From positions 1-64,000 of the forward strand of contig NZ_BBIQ01000012.1 in the NCBI RefSeq assembly GCF_000730565.1: a stretch of 64,000 nt of DNA. Reading direction: 5' to 3'. This stretch comes from Pseudomonas fulva NBRC 16637 = DSM 17717 (GTDB lineage Bacteria > Pseudomonadota > Gammaproteobacteria > Pseudomonadales > Pseudomonadaceae). The notes under the pieces were generated by a model. It did no database searches. It was not told where the DNA came from and worked only from the letters and a program-made list of their open reading frames with translations. The first letter of the stretch is position 1; the number at the start of each line of letters is the position of its first letter. The position numbers were made by a program, and so were the translations under genes. Positions 26,893-36,603 of this stretch are shown here, one piece after another.

Positions 26893-29800
26893 CTAGCGAG
26901 GCTTGACCGTCATTTCACCCTGCCCTTCCCCCACGGCCTGCAGGTTGGGGCGGTACATCGACTCGACCTGCGGTGGCGGTACCCGGTAGGTACCTGGGGT
27001 CACCGCTCGCGCCAGGTACAGCAGGTGAGTGGTTGCGTAGCTGTCCAGCTTGAGCGCTGCGACGTAACGGTCGTCGCGGTACTCCTGGTGAACCACGTTG
27101 GCATTTTGCATCGATTCGCGCCATTGCTTCACTGCGCCGCTGGCGTTATCCAGGCTGGCTGCACTTTGCGCAAGGTTCTGGTTTTCAAGCTCCAGGCCCG
27201 CTGGCAAGAGATCGACCACCAGCGCATCGGGAACGCGCTCATCGGCCTTGAGGGCAAGATGCACCAGCACCAGATCGCCGCTGCGCAGGTTCGCCAGGTC
27301 CAGCGGCTGGCCCTTCATGCCCAAGTACTCGCGGCGGATCTGCATGCCATTGCTACTGGCAGGCGGCGCCTGGCGGGGGTAACCCGACAGGGTCAGTTGC
27401 TGGTAGACGGTCTGGCTGCCTTGGTTCTGCACCGTCAGCGGCGATGCCAGCAGGGGCCCTTCCAGCTTCATGCCGGCTTCGGCGTTATTGAAATCACGCA
27501 GCTCACCGGCGCTGTCCAGGCGGGCCTGCCACTTGGCTTCAGGCGTACCCAGCAGGCCACGTCCGGCCAGGAACAAGGCGTTGCGCTCTTGGGTGGACAG
27601 CCAGCGATTGGCCGCCACTTCGTCGGACAGGGCGAAGAGCCGCTGGTCCACCTGGCCACTGGCAAGTTTGTTTTCCTGCAGCAGTGCCAGGATCAACGCT
27701 TGGTCACGCAGGGGGCTGCCGTAGTCTGCCATCCAGTGCTTGCCGCGGCTGACGGCGAGCCCTGCCTGCAGGGCCTGGTCGGCACGAGGTTTGTCACCCA
27801 TCTTGTCCAGCGCCACGGCCAGTTGCACCAACGGCAAACCGGAACGCGCATCGGCGCGGCGCTCGAACAACCCGCGTAGCGCGCCCAAGGGCGCCTGCTG
27901 ACTGCGCGACAGCACCAGCGCGGCGTAAGCCTGCACGGCGAACCGGGTGTGATCGGCGTCCTCGCTGTAGTCCACCTCGATCAGGTTGCGCTCCTGCAGG
28001 TAGCGCAACAACCGCTCGCTGGCTTTCTTCAGCGCCTCGGCGGGTACCCCGTAGCCTTGATCGCGGGCACGCAGAAGGAAGTCGGTGACATAGGCCGTCA
28101 GCCAGTATTCCTCTTCGCTGTCGGCACTCCACAAGCCAAAGCTGCCGTTGTAGCGCTGCATACCCAGCAGGTGCTCGATGCCCATCTCGATCTTGCGCTT
28201 GCGCACTGTGGCCGGTTCACCCTCGATGCCGAGCCGTTTTAGGGTATCGGCGTCCGCATACAACGATGGGTACAGCCCGCTGGTGGTCTGCTCGAGGCAC
28301 CCATACGGGTAAGCCTTCAGCGCGCGGATCTGTTCGGCGAGGTTGAGCGGGGGGCGACTCGACAGGGCCAGCGTGCCCTCGAGGCCGGCAGGCTCGAAAG
28401 CAGCAAGGTCCGCCTCGGGCAACGTCCAGGGCTGATCCTTCAAGGCCACGCGGAAATGCTTGAGCATGGCGGGATAGGCCGGACGCACGCCCAGTGTCCA
28501 TTCGCGCTCGAACGTGGTCTGCGCCTCGCCGGCCAACTGCAGGCCGGTCACCTGCACATGCACCTTGCCCTGCCCCAGGCCACCTTGGGCCTGCACCGGA
28601 ATCATCAGGGTGGACCGCTGGCCTTCGGCCAACGCCACAGACTGCATGGCATTGCCGGTCAGGCTCACTTGCCCTTCGGTGGTCACTTGCACGGTCAGCT
28701 GTTGGGCAGCTCCCGACAAGTTGGCCAGGTCCAGCGCCAAACGCGTCTGATCGCCGCCTGCCAGGAACCGCGGGGCCGAGAGTTCGGCAATCAGCGGTGC
28801 GGCCACCACGGTCTTGCCCTCTGCCATGCCAAAGTGATCCTCGGTCCAGGCCTGGGCCATGAGCCTCAACTCACCGTTGAAATCAGGGATATCGACCGTG
28901 GCTTGCCCTTCCCCCTTCTCGTTCAGGGTCACCGGCAGGCTCTGCTGGGCCACGATGGTGACGATGGTATTAGGGCGCTTGCCCCCCTTGGCCATCGCCG
29001 CGTCACCACCGAATGCCAGGCTGGCCAGACGCCCTTGCCCGGCTTCGATCAGTTGCCCGTAGATGTCGAGCTGATCGGCACCGTAGGCCTTGCGACCAAA
29101 CAGGCTTGCAAAGGGATCCGGGGTCTTGAAGTCGGTGATATTGAGGATGCCGACGTCCACCGCCGACACCAGCACACGCACCTGTGCAGGCACGCTGCCG
29201 TCGGCGTTTGCCGCCTTGATTTTCACCGTCAGTGGCTGCTTGGGACGCATTTTTTCCGGTGCCTGCAACGTCACCGCCAGCTTGCGCTCGGCACGGTCGA
29301 GCGGCAGGTGCAACAGGCCTACCGCACGCTTGGGCGTGGCATTGGCCTTGCGTTCACCTGGGCGCACCACCAAGGTGCTGAGGTAAAGGTCGTGGCGTGC
29401 CCAGGCTTTGTCCAGCGGGATATCGAAGGTCTTTCCTTCTGCAGGCACCTGGATTTCCTGCCACCACAACGGGCCGTCGCTGGACTCGATCATCAAGTAA
29501 CCACTGCCGGCGGCTGGTGGCGTAACCGTGACCTTGGCCGTTGCACCGTCGGCGTAGGAGGGCTTGTCCAAGGCCAGCTTGACCTGGTCGGGGCGTACCG
29601 CTCCGCCCTCGGCATTGTCCTGGGCGCGGTAGCCTGCCCAGAAGCGCTGACTGGACACCAGGCCGGTCTGCGGGTCTTCGACCTCAACGCGATAGGGGCC
29701 CCACTCGACCGGGAAGCTCAGCTTGGCCGTGGCGTCGGCCTTGACGCTTACCGTCTCTTCCACCTGGGTCAGGAATTTTTCGTTGTAGGCGTAGCTCCAG

Positions 29801-31788
29801 CCATCACCTTGCGAATAATTCCAGTAGTAATCCCGTCGCTCGCGGATCAGCCTGACCTTCAGGTCGTCGGCGGCCAGTTTCTTGCCCTCGCGGTTAGCGA
29901 CCAGAAACTCGAATTCCACCGGGCCTTCACTGTCGGCTTCATCACCGTCGAACAGCCCGCGCAGGCCTGGGAGGCGTTCGGCCGGCCAAACAGGTTGCTC
30001 AAGGCGACGGGTGATGGGCCTGCCACCGGACTCCTGCAGGCTCGCCTGCACGGTCAGTTGCAACGGCGAACGCGCCTCTGCCCAGCGGCTGGAAATATCC
30101 AGGACCGCCTTGCCTGCCTGGTCGAGGGTGACTTCATCAAGCTCCAAGTCCTGCTCCAGTTCGCCTTCGGTAACCGAGCCGAACTGGTAGCCCGGCAGTG
30201 CAGGTACCGCTTCACGCAGCGGGCGCACATAGGCCTGGCCACTCAGGCGATTGCCAGCGGCCGGCGCACCGTATAGATAGCGGCCAGTCACCTCGATGCG
30301 CGCGTCCTGATCAGGGGCCAGGGGCTTGCTGCTGCCTTTGAGTTCGAGGGCCAGCCGCTCAGGCAGGAAGTCCTCGACCAGGAACTCGTAGACCTGCTTG
30401 CGTCCGCCGCCCAGGTCGAGCAGCAGTTGCCAACGGCCGGTCGGCGCCTCGGTGGCCAGTTGCAACTGGTACTGGAACAGGCCGTTATCGTCTGCTTCCC
30501 AGACGAACTTGCGGCTGACTTGTTCATCCGGCCGGCGTACTTCGACGTTCACCGGTTGCGCCTTGACGGGCTTGCCGTCCTGGTCGCGCAGCAAGCCGTT
30601 CAACAGCACCGTTTCGCCTGGGCGATACAGGTCGCGCGGGCCGAAGATGAAGAGTTGCAGCGGATTGGCCTGGGGACCGGTGATGTCGAATTCCGCCAGG
30701 TCCAGCGCCGCAGTATTGAGCCGCAACAAGGTCGTGTGCACGCCTTGGGTGGCGATGAGGGTATCGGCCTTCGTTGTGATCGGCAGTTCAGCATGGCCTT
30801 TGCCATCGGTGCTGGCTTGGGCCAGCAGCTTGCCTTTCTTGTCGTGGAGCTCGATGTTGACGCCATCCATCGCCTTGCCCCCCTCCAGGGCCTGGGCGAA
30901 CACATCGATGCGATCGCGGTAGCGGTGGGCCGACACGCCAATGTCGCTCAGGGTGAACAGGGTAGCTGGCTGGGAGTAATCGTAGGTACCCGAGGCGCGC
31001 ATTACGGCCAGGTACACACCGGGCTCCTGCAGCGGCTTGATGCCGGCAATGGGCAACAGCACGGTTTCACGCGTGTTGCGTGCAGGGTTGAGGTCGAAGC
31101 GGCCGCTGTAGACCAGCTCGGCCATGCTCAGCGTGTCCTTGGACTGGTAGTACTCCAGGCTGCTGCTGCGCCCCCAGTTGGCCATGAACGAGGAGACCAT
31201 GTCCGGTTTGACGCGAAAGAACTCCACATCCACCTTGTCCACGTTCAATGCGATGACCGGCAGTCCCTCTGCCAGCCGCGTCGGCAACAGCGAGCCCCGG
31301 CTGGCGAAGCCAACGGTGGGTTGCAGGTCGCGTGTCTCAAGGCGAGTGATCGACTCTTCCTGCAAGGCCTTGCCATTGACAGCCAGCAGGCCTTTGTCCA
31401 CGGTCAGCACCAGCTTGCGCTGCGGTTCCAGGTGACGCAGGCGCAGCTCCATCTGGCTGTCGGACAGCTCCCAGGCACCGTCCAGCTTGCCCTTGACCGT
31501 GTCCACCAGGTGAACCCTGTTGGCGAAATCCTGGTCGGCATCCAGCGGCGCCGAGAAACTGACCGACAGCGTGGCCGCGCCATCGAGCTGTACTTCCGAC
31601 ACATCCAGTACCGTCAGCTCACGACCCTCGTAGCGCTTGGCAAGCACGGCGGGGTCTTCGCGCTGCGCTGTCTTGGCGGTAGCGCTGGCGGTTGGCTTCT
31701 GGGCAGGGGCCGAGGCGTCGGGCGTTGAGGCGTCACAGGCGCTGAGCAAGGCCAGCGCGCAGGCCAGCAACAATCCTTTGTTGAACAT
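26893..31788 (-). CDS. yfhM: Alpha-2-macroglobulin family lipoprotein with thioester
   Basis: A 1631-residue bacterial alpha-2-macroglobulin. A lipoprotein signal (LALLSAC, Cys about 18) is followed by repeated macroglobulin-type beta domains. The conserved thioester motif CLEQ begins at about Cys1164 (YPYGCLEQTT), followed by an alpha-helical thioester domain and a C-terminal receptor-like domain. The family traps attacking proteases in the periplasm, and the thioester-bearing subtype is typically encoded with PBP1C. I chose the ATG at 31788 because the lipoprotein signal begins there; an upstream frame to 31890 adds 34 unrelated residues. Nearly full length compared with E. coli YfhM (about 1650). 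Confidence 0.95.
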   Translation of the reverse strand: MFNKGLLLACALALLSACDASTPDASAPAQKPTASATAKTAQREDPAVLAKRYEGRELTVLDVSEVQLDGAATLSVSFSAPLDADQDFANRVHLVDTVKGKLDGAWELSDSQMELRLRHLEPQRKLVLTVDKGLLAVNGKALQEESITRLETRDLQPTVGFASRGSLLPTRLAEGLPVIALNVDKVDVEFFRVKPDMVSSFMANWGRSSSLEYYQSKDTLSMAELVYSGRFDLNPARNTRETVLLPIAGIKPLQEPGVYLAVMRASGTYDYSQPATLFTLSDIGVSAHRYRDRIDVFAQALEGGKAMDGVNIELHDKKGKLLAQASTDGKGHAELPITTKADTLIATQGVHTTLLRLNTAALDLAEFDITGPQANPLQLFIFGPRDLYRPGETVLLNGLLRDQDGKPVKAQPVNVEVRRPDEQVSRKFVWEADDNGLFQYQLQLATEAPTGRWQLLLDLGGGRKQVYEFLVEDFLPERLALELKGSSKPLAPDQDARIEVTGRYLYGAPAAGNRLSGQAYVRPLREAVPALPGYQFGSVTEGELEQDLELDEVTLDQAGKAVLDISSRWAEARSPLQLTVQASLQESGGRPITRRLEQPVWPAERLPGLRGLFDGDEADSEGPVEFEFLVANREGKKLAADDLKVRLIRERRDYYWNYSQGDGWSYAYNEKFLTQVEETVSVKADATAKLSFPVEWGPYRVEVEDPQTGLVSSQRFWAGYRAQDNAEGGAVRPDQVKLALDKPSYADGATAKVTVTPPAAGSGYLMIESSDGPLWWQEIQVPAEGKTFDIPLDKAWARHDLYLSTLVVRPGERKANATPKRAVGLLHLPLDRAERKLAVTLQAPEKMRPKQPLTVKIKAANADGSVPAQVRVLVSAVDVGILNITDFKTPDPFASLFGRKAYGADQLDIYGQLIEAGQGRLASLAFGGDAAMAKGGKRPNTIVTIVAQQSLPVTLNEKGEGQATVDIPDFNGELRLMAQAWTEDHFGMAEGKTVVAAPLIAELSAPRFLAGGDQTRLALDLANLSGAAQQLTVQVTTEGQVSLTGNAMQSVALAEGQRSTLMIPVQAQGGLGQGKVHVQVTGLQLAGEAQTTFEREWTLGVRPAYPAMLKHFRVALKDQPWTLPEADLAAFEPAGLEGTLALSSRPPLNLAEQIRALKAYPYGCLEQTTSGLYPSLYADADTLKRLGIEGEPATVRKRKIEMGIEHLLGMQRYNGSFGLWSADSEEEYWLTAYVTDFLLRARDQGYGVPAEALKKASERLLRYLQERNLIEVDYSEDADHTRFAVQAYAALVLSRSQQAPLGALRGLFERRADARSGLPLVQLAVALDKMGDKPRADQALQAGLAVSRGKHWMADYGSPLRDQALILALLQENKLASGQVDQRLFALSDEVAANRWLSTQERNALFLAGRGLLGTPEAKWQARLDSAGELRDFNNAEAGMKLEGPLLASPLTVQNQGSQTVYQQLTLSGYPRQAPPASSNGMQIRREYLGMKGQPLDLANLRSGDLVLVHLALKADERVPDALVVDLLPAGLELENQNLAQSAASLDNASGAVKQWRESMQNANVVHQEYRDDRYVAALKLDSYATTHLLYLARAVTPGTYRVPPPQVESMYRPNLQAVGEGQGEMTVKPR

Positions 31789-31991
31789 GGAGTAGACACT
31801 CGAAGGCAGGGTGTAGATGAAGGCAGCAACTATAGCGCAAGGCCGAGTGCTGCACCCAGCGTTGTGCGCCAGATGAGACCTTGATCGCACACAATGGTTG
31901 CGTGGCCGTTACACTGTCGCCCTTGGCTTGCATTGCCGCCTGGCGCGCGTCCGTTCGAGCGTTTGCAGCCCCCGTTTTCGCTGGAATGAAC

Positions 31992-33329
31992 ATGCCCCGA
32001 TTCTTCGCCGACTGGCACCACCGCCCCACCCACTTCAAGGTGTGGGGGCTGGCCGCGCCCATGATCCTGTCCAATGTCTCGGTGCCACTGGTTGCGCTGG
32101 TCGACAGCACCGTCATTGGCCACCTGCCCCATGCCCATCAACTCGGCGCAGTGGCCGTGGGCGCTACGCTGTTTACCTTCATGGTCGGCTTGATGGGCTT
32201 CTTGCGCATGGGCTCGACAGGCTTCGCCGCCCAGGCCGCCGGCCGAGGGGATGGCGCCGCCCTGCGCCAGGTGTTGGTTCAGGGCCTGATGCTGGCAGTG
32301 GGCTTCGCATGGCTCATCGGCCTGCTGGCCATGCCCTTCAGCCAGTTGGCACTGCACGCCATGCAGCCCAGTGCGGCCCTGGGGCAGGCTACGCAAACCT
32401 TTTTCCACACCCGGTTGCTGGGCCTGCCGGCGGCACTGGCCAGCTACGCCTTGGTCGGGTGGTTTCTGGGGACACAGAATGCCCGGGCGCCGTTGGCGAT
32501 CCTGCTGACCACCAACCTGCTCAATATCGTGCTGAACCTGTGGTTCGTGCTCGGCCTGGATTGGGGCGTCCTGGGCTCGGCACGCGCGTCGGTGATTGCC
32601 GAATGGTGCGCGGCCCTGCTGGGCCTGGCGCTTACCCGTCCGGCCCTGCGCGCCTATCCGGGCCACATCGCCTGGGCAGCACTCAGACGCTGGCAGGCCT
32701 GGCGCCCGCTGTTGGCGGTGAACCGCGACATCTTTTTGCGCAGCCTTGCCTTGCAGTTGGTCTTTCTACTAATCGCCGTACAGGGCGCACGCCTGGGCGA
32801 GGCCACGGTGGCGGCCAATGCACTGCTGCTCAACGGCCTGCTGCTTACGGCCTATGCCCTCGATGGCCTGGCGCACGCGGTCGAGGCGCTGTGCGGTCAC
32901 GCCATTGGCGCTCGGGACCGCGACACGTTACGCCGTGCGCTGGTGGTGGCCGGTGGATGGTCGCTGATTGCGAGTTCGGTCTTTGCCGGTCTGTTTTGGG
33001 TGGGAGGACACCTGTTCATCGATCTGCAAACCGATATCGACAGTGTCAGGGCGGCGGCTTACCCGTACCTGCCCTATCTGGCGTGCCTGCCGTTGATCGC
33101 CGTGTGGAGCTATTTGCTCGATGGGCTGTTCATCGGGGCCACACGTGCTCGGGAAATGCGCAACGCCATGCTGGCATCGCTCGCGATTGCATTGCCGCTG
33201 GCCTTTGCCCTGAGCGGGCTGGGCAACCATGGCCTGTGGTTGGCGTTTCTCGTCTTCATGGGCGTGCGCGCCCTGACGTTGGCTTGGGTGGCGGGGCGCC
33301 TGCAAAGCAACGACGCCTGGGTGGCGTGA
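31992..33329 (+). CDS. MATE-family efflux transporter (DinF-like)
   Basis: A 445-residue polytopic membrane protein with 12 hydrophobic segments. The N-terminus (GLAAPMILSNVSVPLVALVD, then STVIGHL) is characteristic of the DinF branch of MATE Na+/H+-coupled multidrug exporters. I chose the ATG at 31992 because CTGGA is suitably spaced before it; an ATG at 31986 lies too close to that site. It is divergent from the A2M gene across about 200 bp and converges with speA. The substrate is unknown; some DinF proteins relieve oxidative or bile stress. Confidence 0.9.
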   Translation: MPRFFADWHHRPTHFKVWGLAAPMILSNVSVPLVALVDSTVIGHLPHAHQLGAVAVGATLFTFMVGLMGFLRMGSTGFAAQAAGRGDGAALRQVLVQGLMLAVGFAWLIGLLAMPFSQLALHAMQPSAALGQATQTFFHTRLLGLPAALASYALVGWFLGTQNARAPLAILLTTNLLNIVLNLWFVLGLDWGVLGSARASVIAEWCAALLGLALTRPALRAYPGHIAWAALRRWQAWRPLLAVNRDIFLRSLALQLVFLLIAVQGARLGEATVAANALLLNGLLLTAYALDGLAHAVEALCGHAIGARDRDTLRRALVVAGGWSLIASSVFAGLFWVGGHLFIDLQTDIDSVRAAAYPYLPYLACLPLIAVWSYLLDGLFIGATRAREMRNAMLASLAIALPLAFALSGLGNHGLWLAFLVFMGVRALTLAWVAGRLQSNDAWVA

Positions 33330-33344
33330 GATCAGTGGCGTGGA

Positions 33345-33416
33345 CCCGTGAGCATTCGAAGCCAGTGTTCACTGCCGCCACGCCGCGAAGGCGTGACGGC
33401 AATGAGGCCTCACGGG
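33345..33416. terminator. Nested hairpin between MATE gene and speA
   Basis: An outer 8-bp stem (33345-33352 with 33409-33416) encloses an 11-bp imperfect stem (33374-33384 with 33390-33400). It fills the gap between two converging genes and probably ends transcription on both strands. No T-tract is seen. Confidence 0.4.
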
Positions 33417-33426
33417 CTGACGCTGC

Positions 33427-35340
33427 TCAGGACGAGAGGTAGGACGAACGGGTCAAGCCCAGGCGCAGCGCATCCAGGTACTGGGTACGCTCGCGCGCGG
33501 TGATCTTGGCGCTGGCCACCTTGTCGCGGTAGTGAGTCATCAGCTCCTCGGGGGACAGGTGCACGTAGCGCAGCATGTCCTCGATGGTGTCGTGGGTCTC
33601 GATACCGGCGTGGTACACGCTGCCATCGGCATTCTGGTAGATGTTGACCGAGTCGGTGTCACCGAACAGGTTGTGCATGTCGCCCAGAATCTCCTGGTAG
33701 GCACCGACCAGGAACACGCCCAGCAGGTAGTCCTCGCCCTCGTTCAGGGCGTGCACCGGCATGCTGGTCTCGATGCTCTGCTCATCGACATACTGGTTGA
33801 TCTTGCCGTCGGAGTCGCACGTCAGGTCTTGCAGCACGGCGCGCCGCAGGGGCTCTTCGTCCAGGCGGTGCAGCGGGATGATCGGCAGCACCTGACCGAT
33901 GGCCCAGGTGTCCGGCAGGCTCTGGAACACCGAGAAGTTGCAGATGTACTTGTCCGCCAACTTGTCGTTCAGCTCGTCGAGTACCTGACGGTGCGAGCGC
34001 TGGCGAGCCTTCAGCGAGTTGTAAAGACGACGGCACACAGCGTAGTAGCACTGCTCGGCCAGGGCTTTCTCGGCCAGGCTGATCTTGCCGTCAGCATACT
34101 GGGCGGCTACATCGCCCATGTAGTGGGTGGCGCGCCAGTAGGTTTCGGTCACCATCTCGATGTCGGTGGGCCCCAGCAGATCGGCCAGCCACTGCACGGT
34201 TTCGGGCAGCGCGTCCTTGTTCTCGATGGTCGGCACCTGGTCATTGTGTCGCTCCACGTCAGTGACCTGGATGACCAGCATGGCATGGTGAGCCGTCAGC
34301 GAACGGCCGCTCTCCGAGAAGATGTGCGGGTGCGGCAAGCCCTGCGCGTCGCAGAACTCTTTGAGCATGCCTACCACCACGCCGGCATAGTCATCCATGT
34401 CATAGTTGATCGAGCTGGCGTTGCGCGAGTGAGTGCCGTCGTAGTCCACACCCAGGCCGCCGCCCACATCGATGTGGTCCACCGGCAGGCCCAGGGCGCG
34501 CAATTCGCCGTAATAGCGGATGGCTTCCTTGAAGCCGTGCTGGTAGTCCGCCAGGTTGGCGATCTGCGAGCCCATGTGGAAGTGCAGCAGGCGGATACCC
34601 TGATCAAGGCCGGCATCGCGGAAACGCTGCACCACGGAAATCAGCTGCGCGGCAGAAAGCCCGAACTTGGACTTCTCGCCCCCGGTGTCAGCCCACTTGC
34701 TCGATGCCAGCGACGACAGGCGCACGCGCAGGCCCACCTGCGGCTTGACCTTGAGGTCGGCCGCTTCCTCGATGACCAAGGCCACTTCGGACTCTTTCTC
34801 GATGACGATGAAGACGTTGTGGCCCAGCTTCTGTCCCATCAGCGCCAGGCGGATGAACTCGCGGTCCTTGTAACCGTTGCAGACGATGGTACCGCCCTTG
34901 GGCGCCAAGGCCAGCACCGCCAGCAATTCGGGTTTGGAGCCGGCTTCCAGCCCGATGGACACGTTCTGGGTGGCGATGATGTTCTCGACCACCGCCTCCT
35001 GCTGGTTGACCTTGATCGGGTACAGGGCGGTGTACTGGCTCTGGTATTCCAGGCGCGCGATGTTGGCGTCGAAGGCGCCGGTCAGCTGGCGTACGCGGTC
35101 CTGCAGAATGTCGGGGAAGCGCACCAGCAAAGGCAGCGACAGGCCGCTCTGGCGCAGCTGGTCAACCTGCTCGTACAGGTCGATCGGCGAGCTGTCCGGG
35201 CCGTTGGGGCGCACTTCGACGCGCCCGGCTTCATTGATGGCGAAATACCCAGCGCCCCAATGGCGGATGCCATAAACACTGCGGCTGTCGGCCACGGTCC
35301 ATTGGCTACCATCGTCTTTGCGTGTGCGTCGTACGGACAT
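33427..35340 (-). CDS. speA: Biosynthetic arginine decarboxylase
   Basis: A 637-residue PLP-dependent decarboxylase of the alanine-racemase-fold (group IV) type. It converts arginine to agmatine, the first step from arginine to putrescine and spermidine. The N-terminal TIM-barrel carries YPIKVNQQ (PLP-lysine region, about residues 100-107) and [23 protein letters not shown] and, near the C-terminus, [15 protein letters not shown] match SpeA. Length is typical (about 630-660). The flanking genes are not polyamine-related. The ATG is followed by a basic leader ([10 protein letters not shown]). Confidence 0.96.
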   Translation of the reverse strand: MSVRRTRKDDGSQWTVADSRSVYGIRHWGAGYFAINEAGRVEVRPNGPDSSPIDLYEQVDQLRQSGLSLPLLVRFPDILQDRVRQLTGAFDANIARLEYQSQYTALYPIKVNQQEAVVENIIATQNVSIGLEAGSKPELLAVLALAPKGGTIVCNGYKDREFIRLALMGQKLGHNVFIVIEKESEVALVIEEAADLKVKPQVGLRVRLSSLASSKWADTGGEKSKFGLSAAQLISVVQRFRDAGLDQGIRLLHFHMGSQIANLADYQHGFKEAIRYYGELRALGLPVDHIDVGGGLGVDYDGTHSRNASSINYDMDDYAGVVVGMLKEFCDAQGLPHPHIFSESGRSLTAHHAMLVIQVTDVERHNDQVPTIENKDALPETVQWLADLLGPTDIEMVTETYWRATHYMGDVAAQYADGKISLAEKALAEQCYYAVCRRLYNSLKARQRSHRQVLDELNDKLADKYICNFSVFQSLPDTWAIGQVLPIIPLHRLDEEPLRRAVLQDLTCDSDGKINQYVDEQSIETSMPVHALNEGEDYLLGVFLVGAYQEILGDMHNLFGDTDSVNIYQNADGSVYHAGIETHDTIEDMLRYVHLSPEELMTHYRDKVASAKITARERTQYLDALRLGLTRSSYLSS

Positions 35341-35490
35341 TCAAGTCCCCTATAAATTGAGTCAAGACACTGCCGGTCAAACCGGGGAAGCAGTGTAGAA
35401 GCCAAAAATGACGGTTCGCCCGTGCTCTGGGGTAGACCCTGGTCACTGCGACGAGTTTAGAAAGCGCAGGACGAAAACCTGCCGAGCGAC

Positions 35491-35862
35491 TCAGCCGCCC
35501 GACTTTTTCGCCTTGAAGCCCTGCTTGCTCAGCTCGTCGAGCAGCAATTGCACATGATCACCCTGGATCTCGATGACGCCGTCCTTGAGCGCGCCACCGG
35601 TACCACAGCGGCGCTTGAGGGTGGCAGCCAGTTCCTTGAGCTGATCGGCCGGCAACGGCACACCCGTGACGGTCGTCACGGTCTTGCCGCCACGGCCTTT
35701 GCTCTCGCGGCGCACGCGGGCAATACCATCACCCTCGGGAATGACCTGCTGCTTGCAGGTACAGGCATTCACGGGCTGGCCACAGTCAGGGCAACGACGA
35801 CCGGTATCGGTCGAATAAACGAGACCGCCGAGGGCGGAGAGGGAAGAAGCTTTCTTGGCCAC
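35491..35862 (-). CDS. yciH: Sui1/YciH translation factor
   Basis: A 123-residue bacterial eIF1/Sui1 homologue. The core (about residues 50-123) has GRGGKTVTTVTGVPL, RRCGTGGALKDGVIEIQG and a C-terminal basic end. YciH in E. coli binds the 30S subunit and affects initiation fidelity under stress. The N-terminus (about residues 20-35) has four cysteines (CPDCGQPVNACTC) that could form a zinc knuckle; as I recall, E. coli YciH lacks this. The start codon is GTG at 35862, reading VAKKASS. Confidence 0.92.
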   Translation of the reverse strand: MAKKASSLSALGGLVYSTDTGRRCPDCGQPVNACTCKQQVIPEGDGIARVRRESKGRGGKTVTTVTGVPLPADQLKELAATLKRRCGTGGALKDGVIEIQGDHVQLLLDELSKQGFKAKKSGG

Positions 35863-35949
35863 TTTTGTGCCTCGGTGCTGAGGACAAAAACTGGTCGTAC
35901 CTGCACATGAGGCCGACCGCGAAGCCCCACTCTGGCAGGGGCGGCGCTA

Positions 35950-35970
35950 CTGCCGCAACACGTGCGGCAG
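35950..35970 (-). terminator. Hairpin upstream of yciH
   Basis: A perfect 8-bp inverted repeat (35950-35957 and 35963-35970, 5-nt loop) lies in the 203-bp gap between the Nudix gene's end and the yciH start, both on the minus strand. It could be the Nudix transcript terminator or part of the yciH leader. No T-tract is seen. Confidence 0.3.
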
Positions 35971-36065
35971 CCCGAAAAGGCCGCGCAGTGTAACGATAAA
36001 CGGTGCAGTTGCTAAGTACTGGATTGCGCCATTTTGCGAATGTTTTGCGACCCGCTCTGCAGCGG

Positions 36066-36602
36066 CTAGACGAGGCTGTTCCTGTAGCGGATCAACGCAG
36101 CCATCGAGTCAGGGCAATAAGGCCTGAGCCGACTGTCCTCCAGGGCCTGGTCGATACCGATGAAACGTGCCTCGATCACTTCCTCGGGCTGCAGCCGCAG
36201 CGGCGCATCGGACACTGCCGAGTACAAGGCGCACCACAGGCGATTGTCAGGCTGATCGAAGAAAAACCGCTCGTGAAAGCGCAAGGTCACGTCGGCGACG
36301 CCCAGTTCCTCGGCCAGCTCGCGCGCAGCCGATTCGGCGTACGTTTCACCAGCGGCCACCATGCCGCCGGCGGCAACGTCCCAGTAGCCGGGGTACAGCG
36401 CCTTGCTCAGGGTACGCCGGTGCACGCACAGTTCACCGGCACCATTGAACAACAGAATGAACGTGCAGCGCCCGATCAGCCCGCGCTCGCGCAACTGCGC
36501 CCTGGGCAATGCGCCGAGCACCTGGTCGTGTTCGTCCACCCAGGTAACCTGCTCCCGGTCCGAAGCCGCCCGGTGTGCGGCTTCATCAGGGCTGAAGCTC
36601 AT
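36066..36602 (-). CDS. Nudix hydrolase (YfcD/IPP-isomerase-like)
   Basis: A 178-residue Nudix protein. The Nudix box GMVAAGETYAESAARELAEE, continuing LG, is at about residues 79-101, fitting Gx5Ex7REUxEExGU. The N-terminal segment (GRCTFILLFNGAGELCVHRR) resembles the YfcD group, related to isopentenyl-diphosphate isomerase. The substrate is unknown. I chose the ATG at 36602. It follows the DUF2333 gene with a 1-bp gap, so the two are translationally linked. A longer in-frame extension into the upstream gene is not coding. Confidence 0.88.
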   Translation of the reverse strand: MSFSPDEAAHRAASDREQVTWVDEHDQVLGALPRAQLRERGLIGRCTFILLFNGAGELCVHRRTLSKALYPGYWDVAAGGMVAAGETYAESAARELAEELGVADVTLRFHERFFFDQPDNRLWCALYSAVSDAPLRLQPEEVIEARFIGIDQALEDSRLRPYCPDSMAALIRYRNSLV

Positions 36603-36603
36603 C

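Noticed and set aside
28456..30276. 606-codon plus-strand open frame inside the A2M gene
   Set aside because: Antisense of the conserved A2M coding sequence, including its thioester region; no domain signal.
31898..33442. 514-codon plus-strand frame overlapping the MATE gene in another phase
   Set aside because: The MATE phase gives 12 hydrophobic helices; this phase gives Arg/Gly/Pro-rich sequence.
33532..35355. 607-codon plus-strand open frame opposite speA
   Set aside because: Antisense shadow of a full-length arginine decarboxylase.
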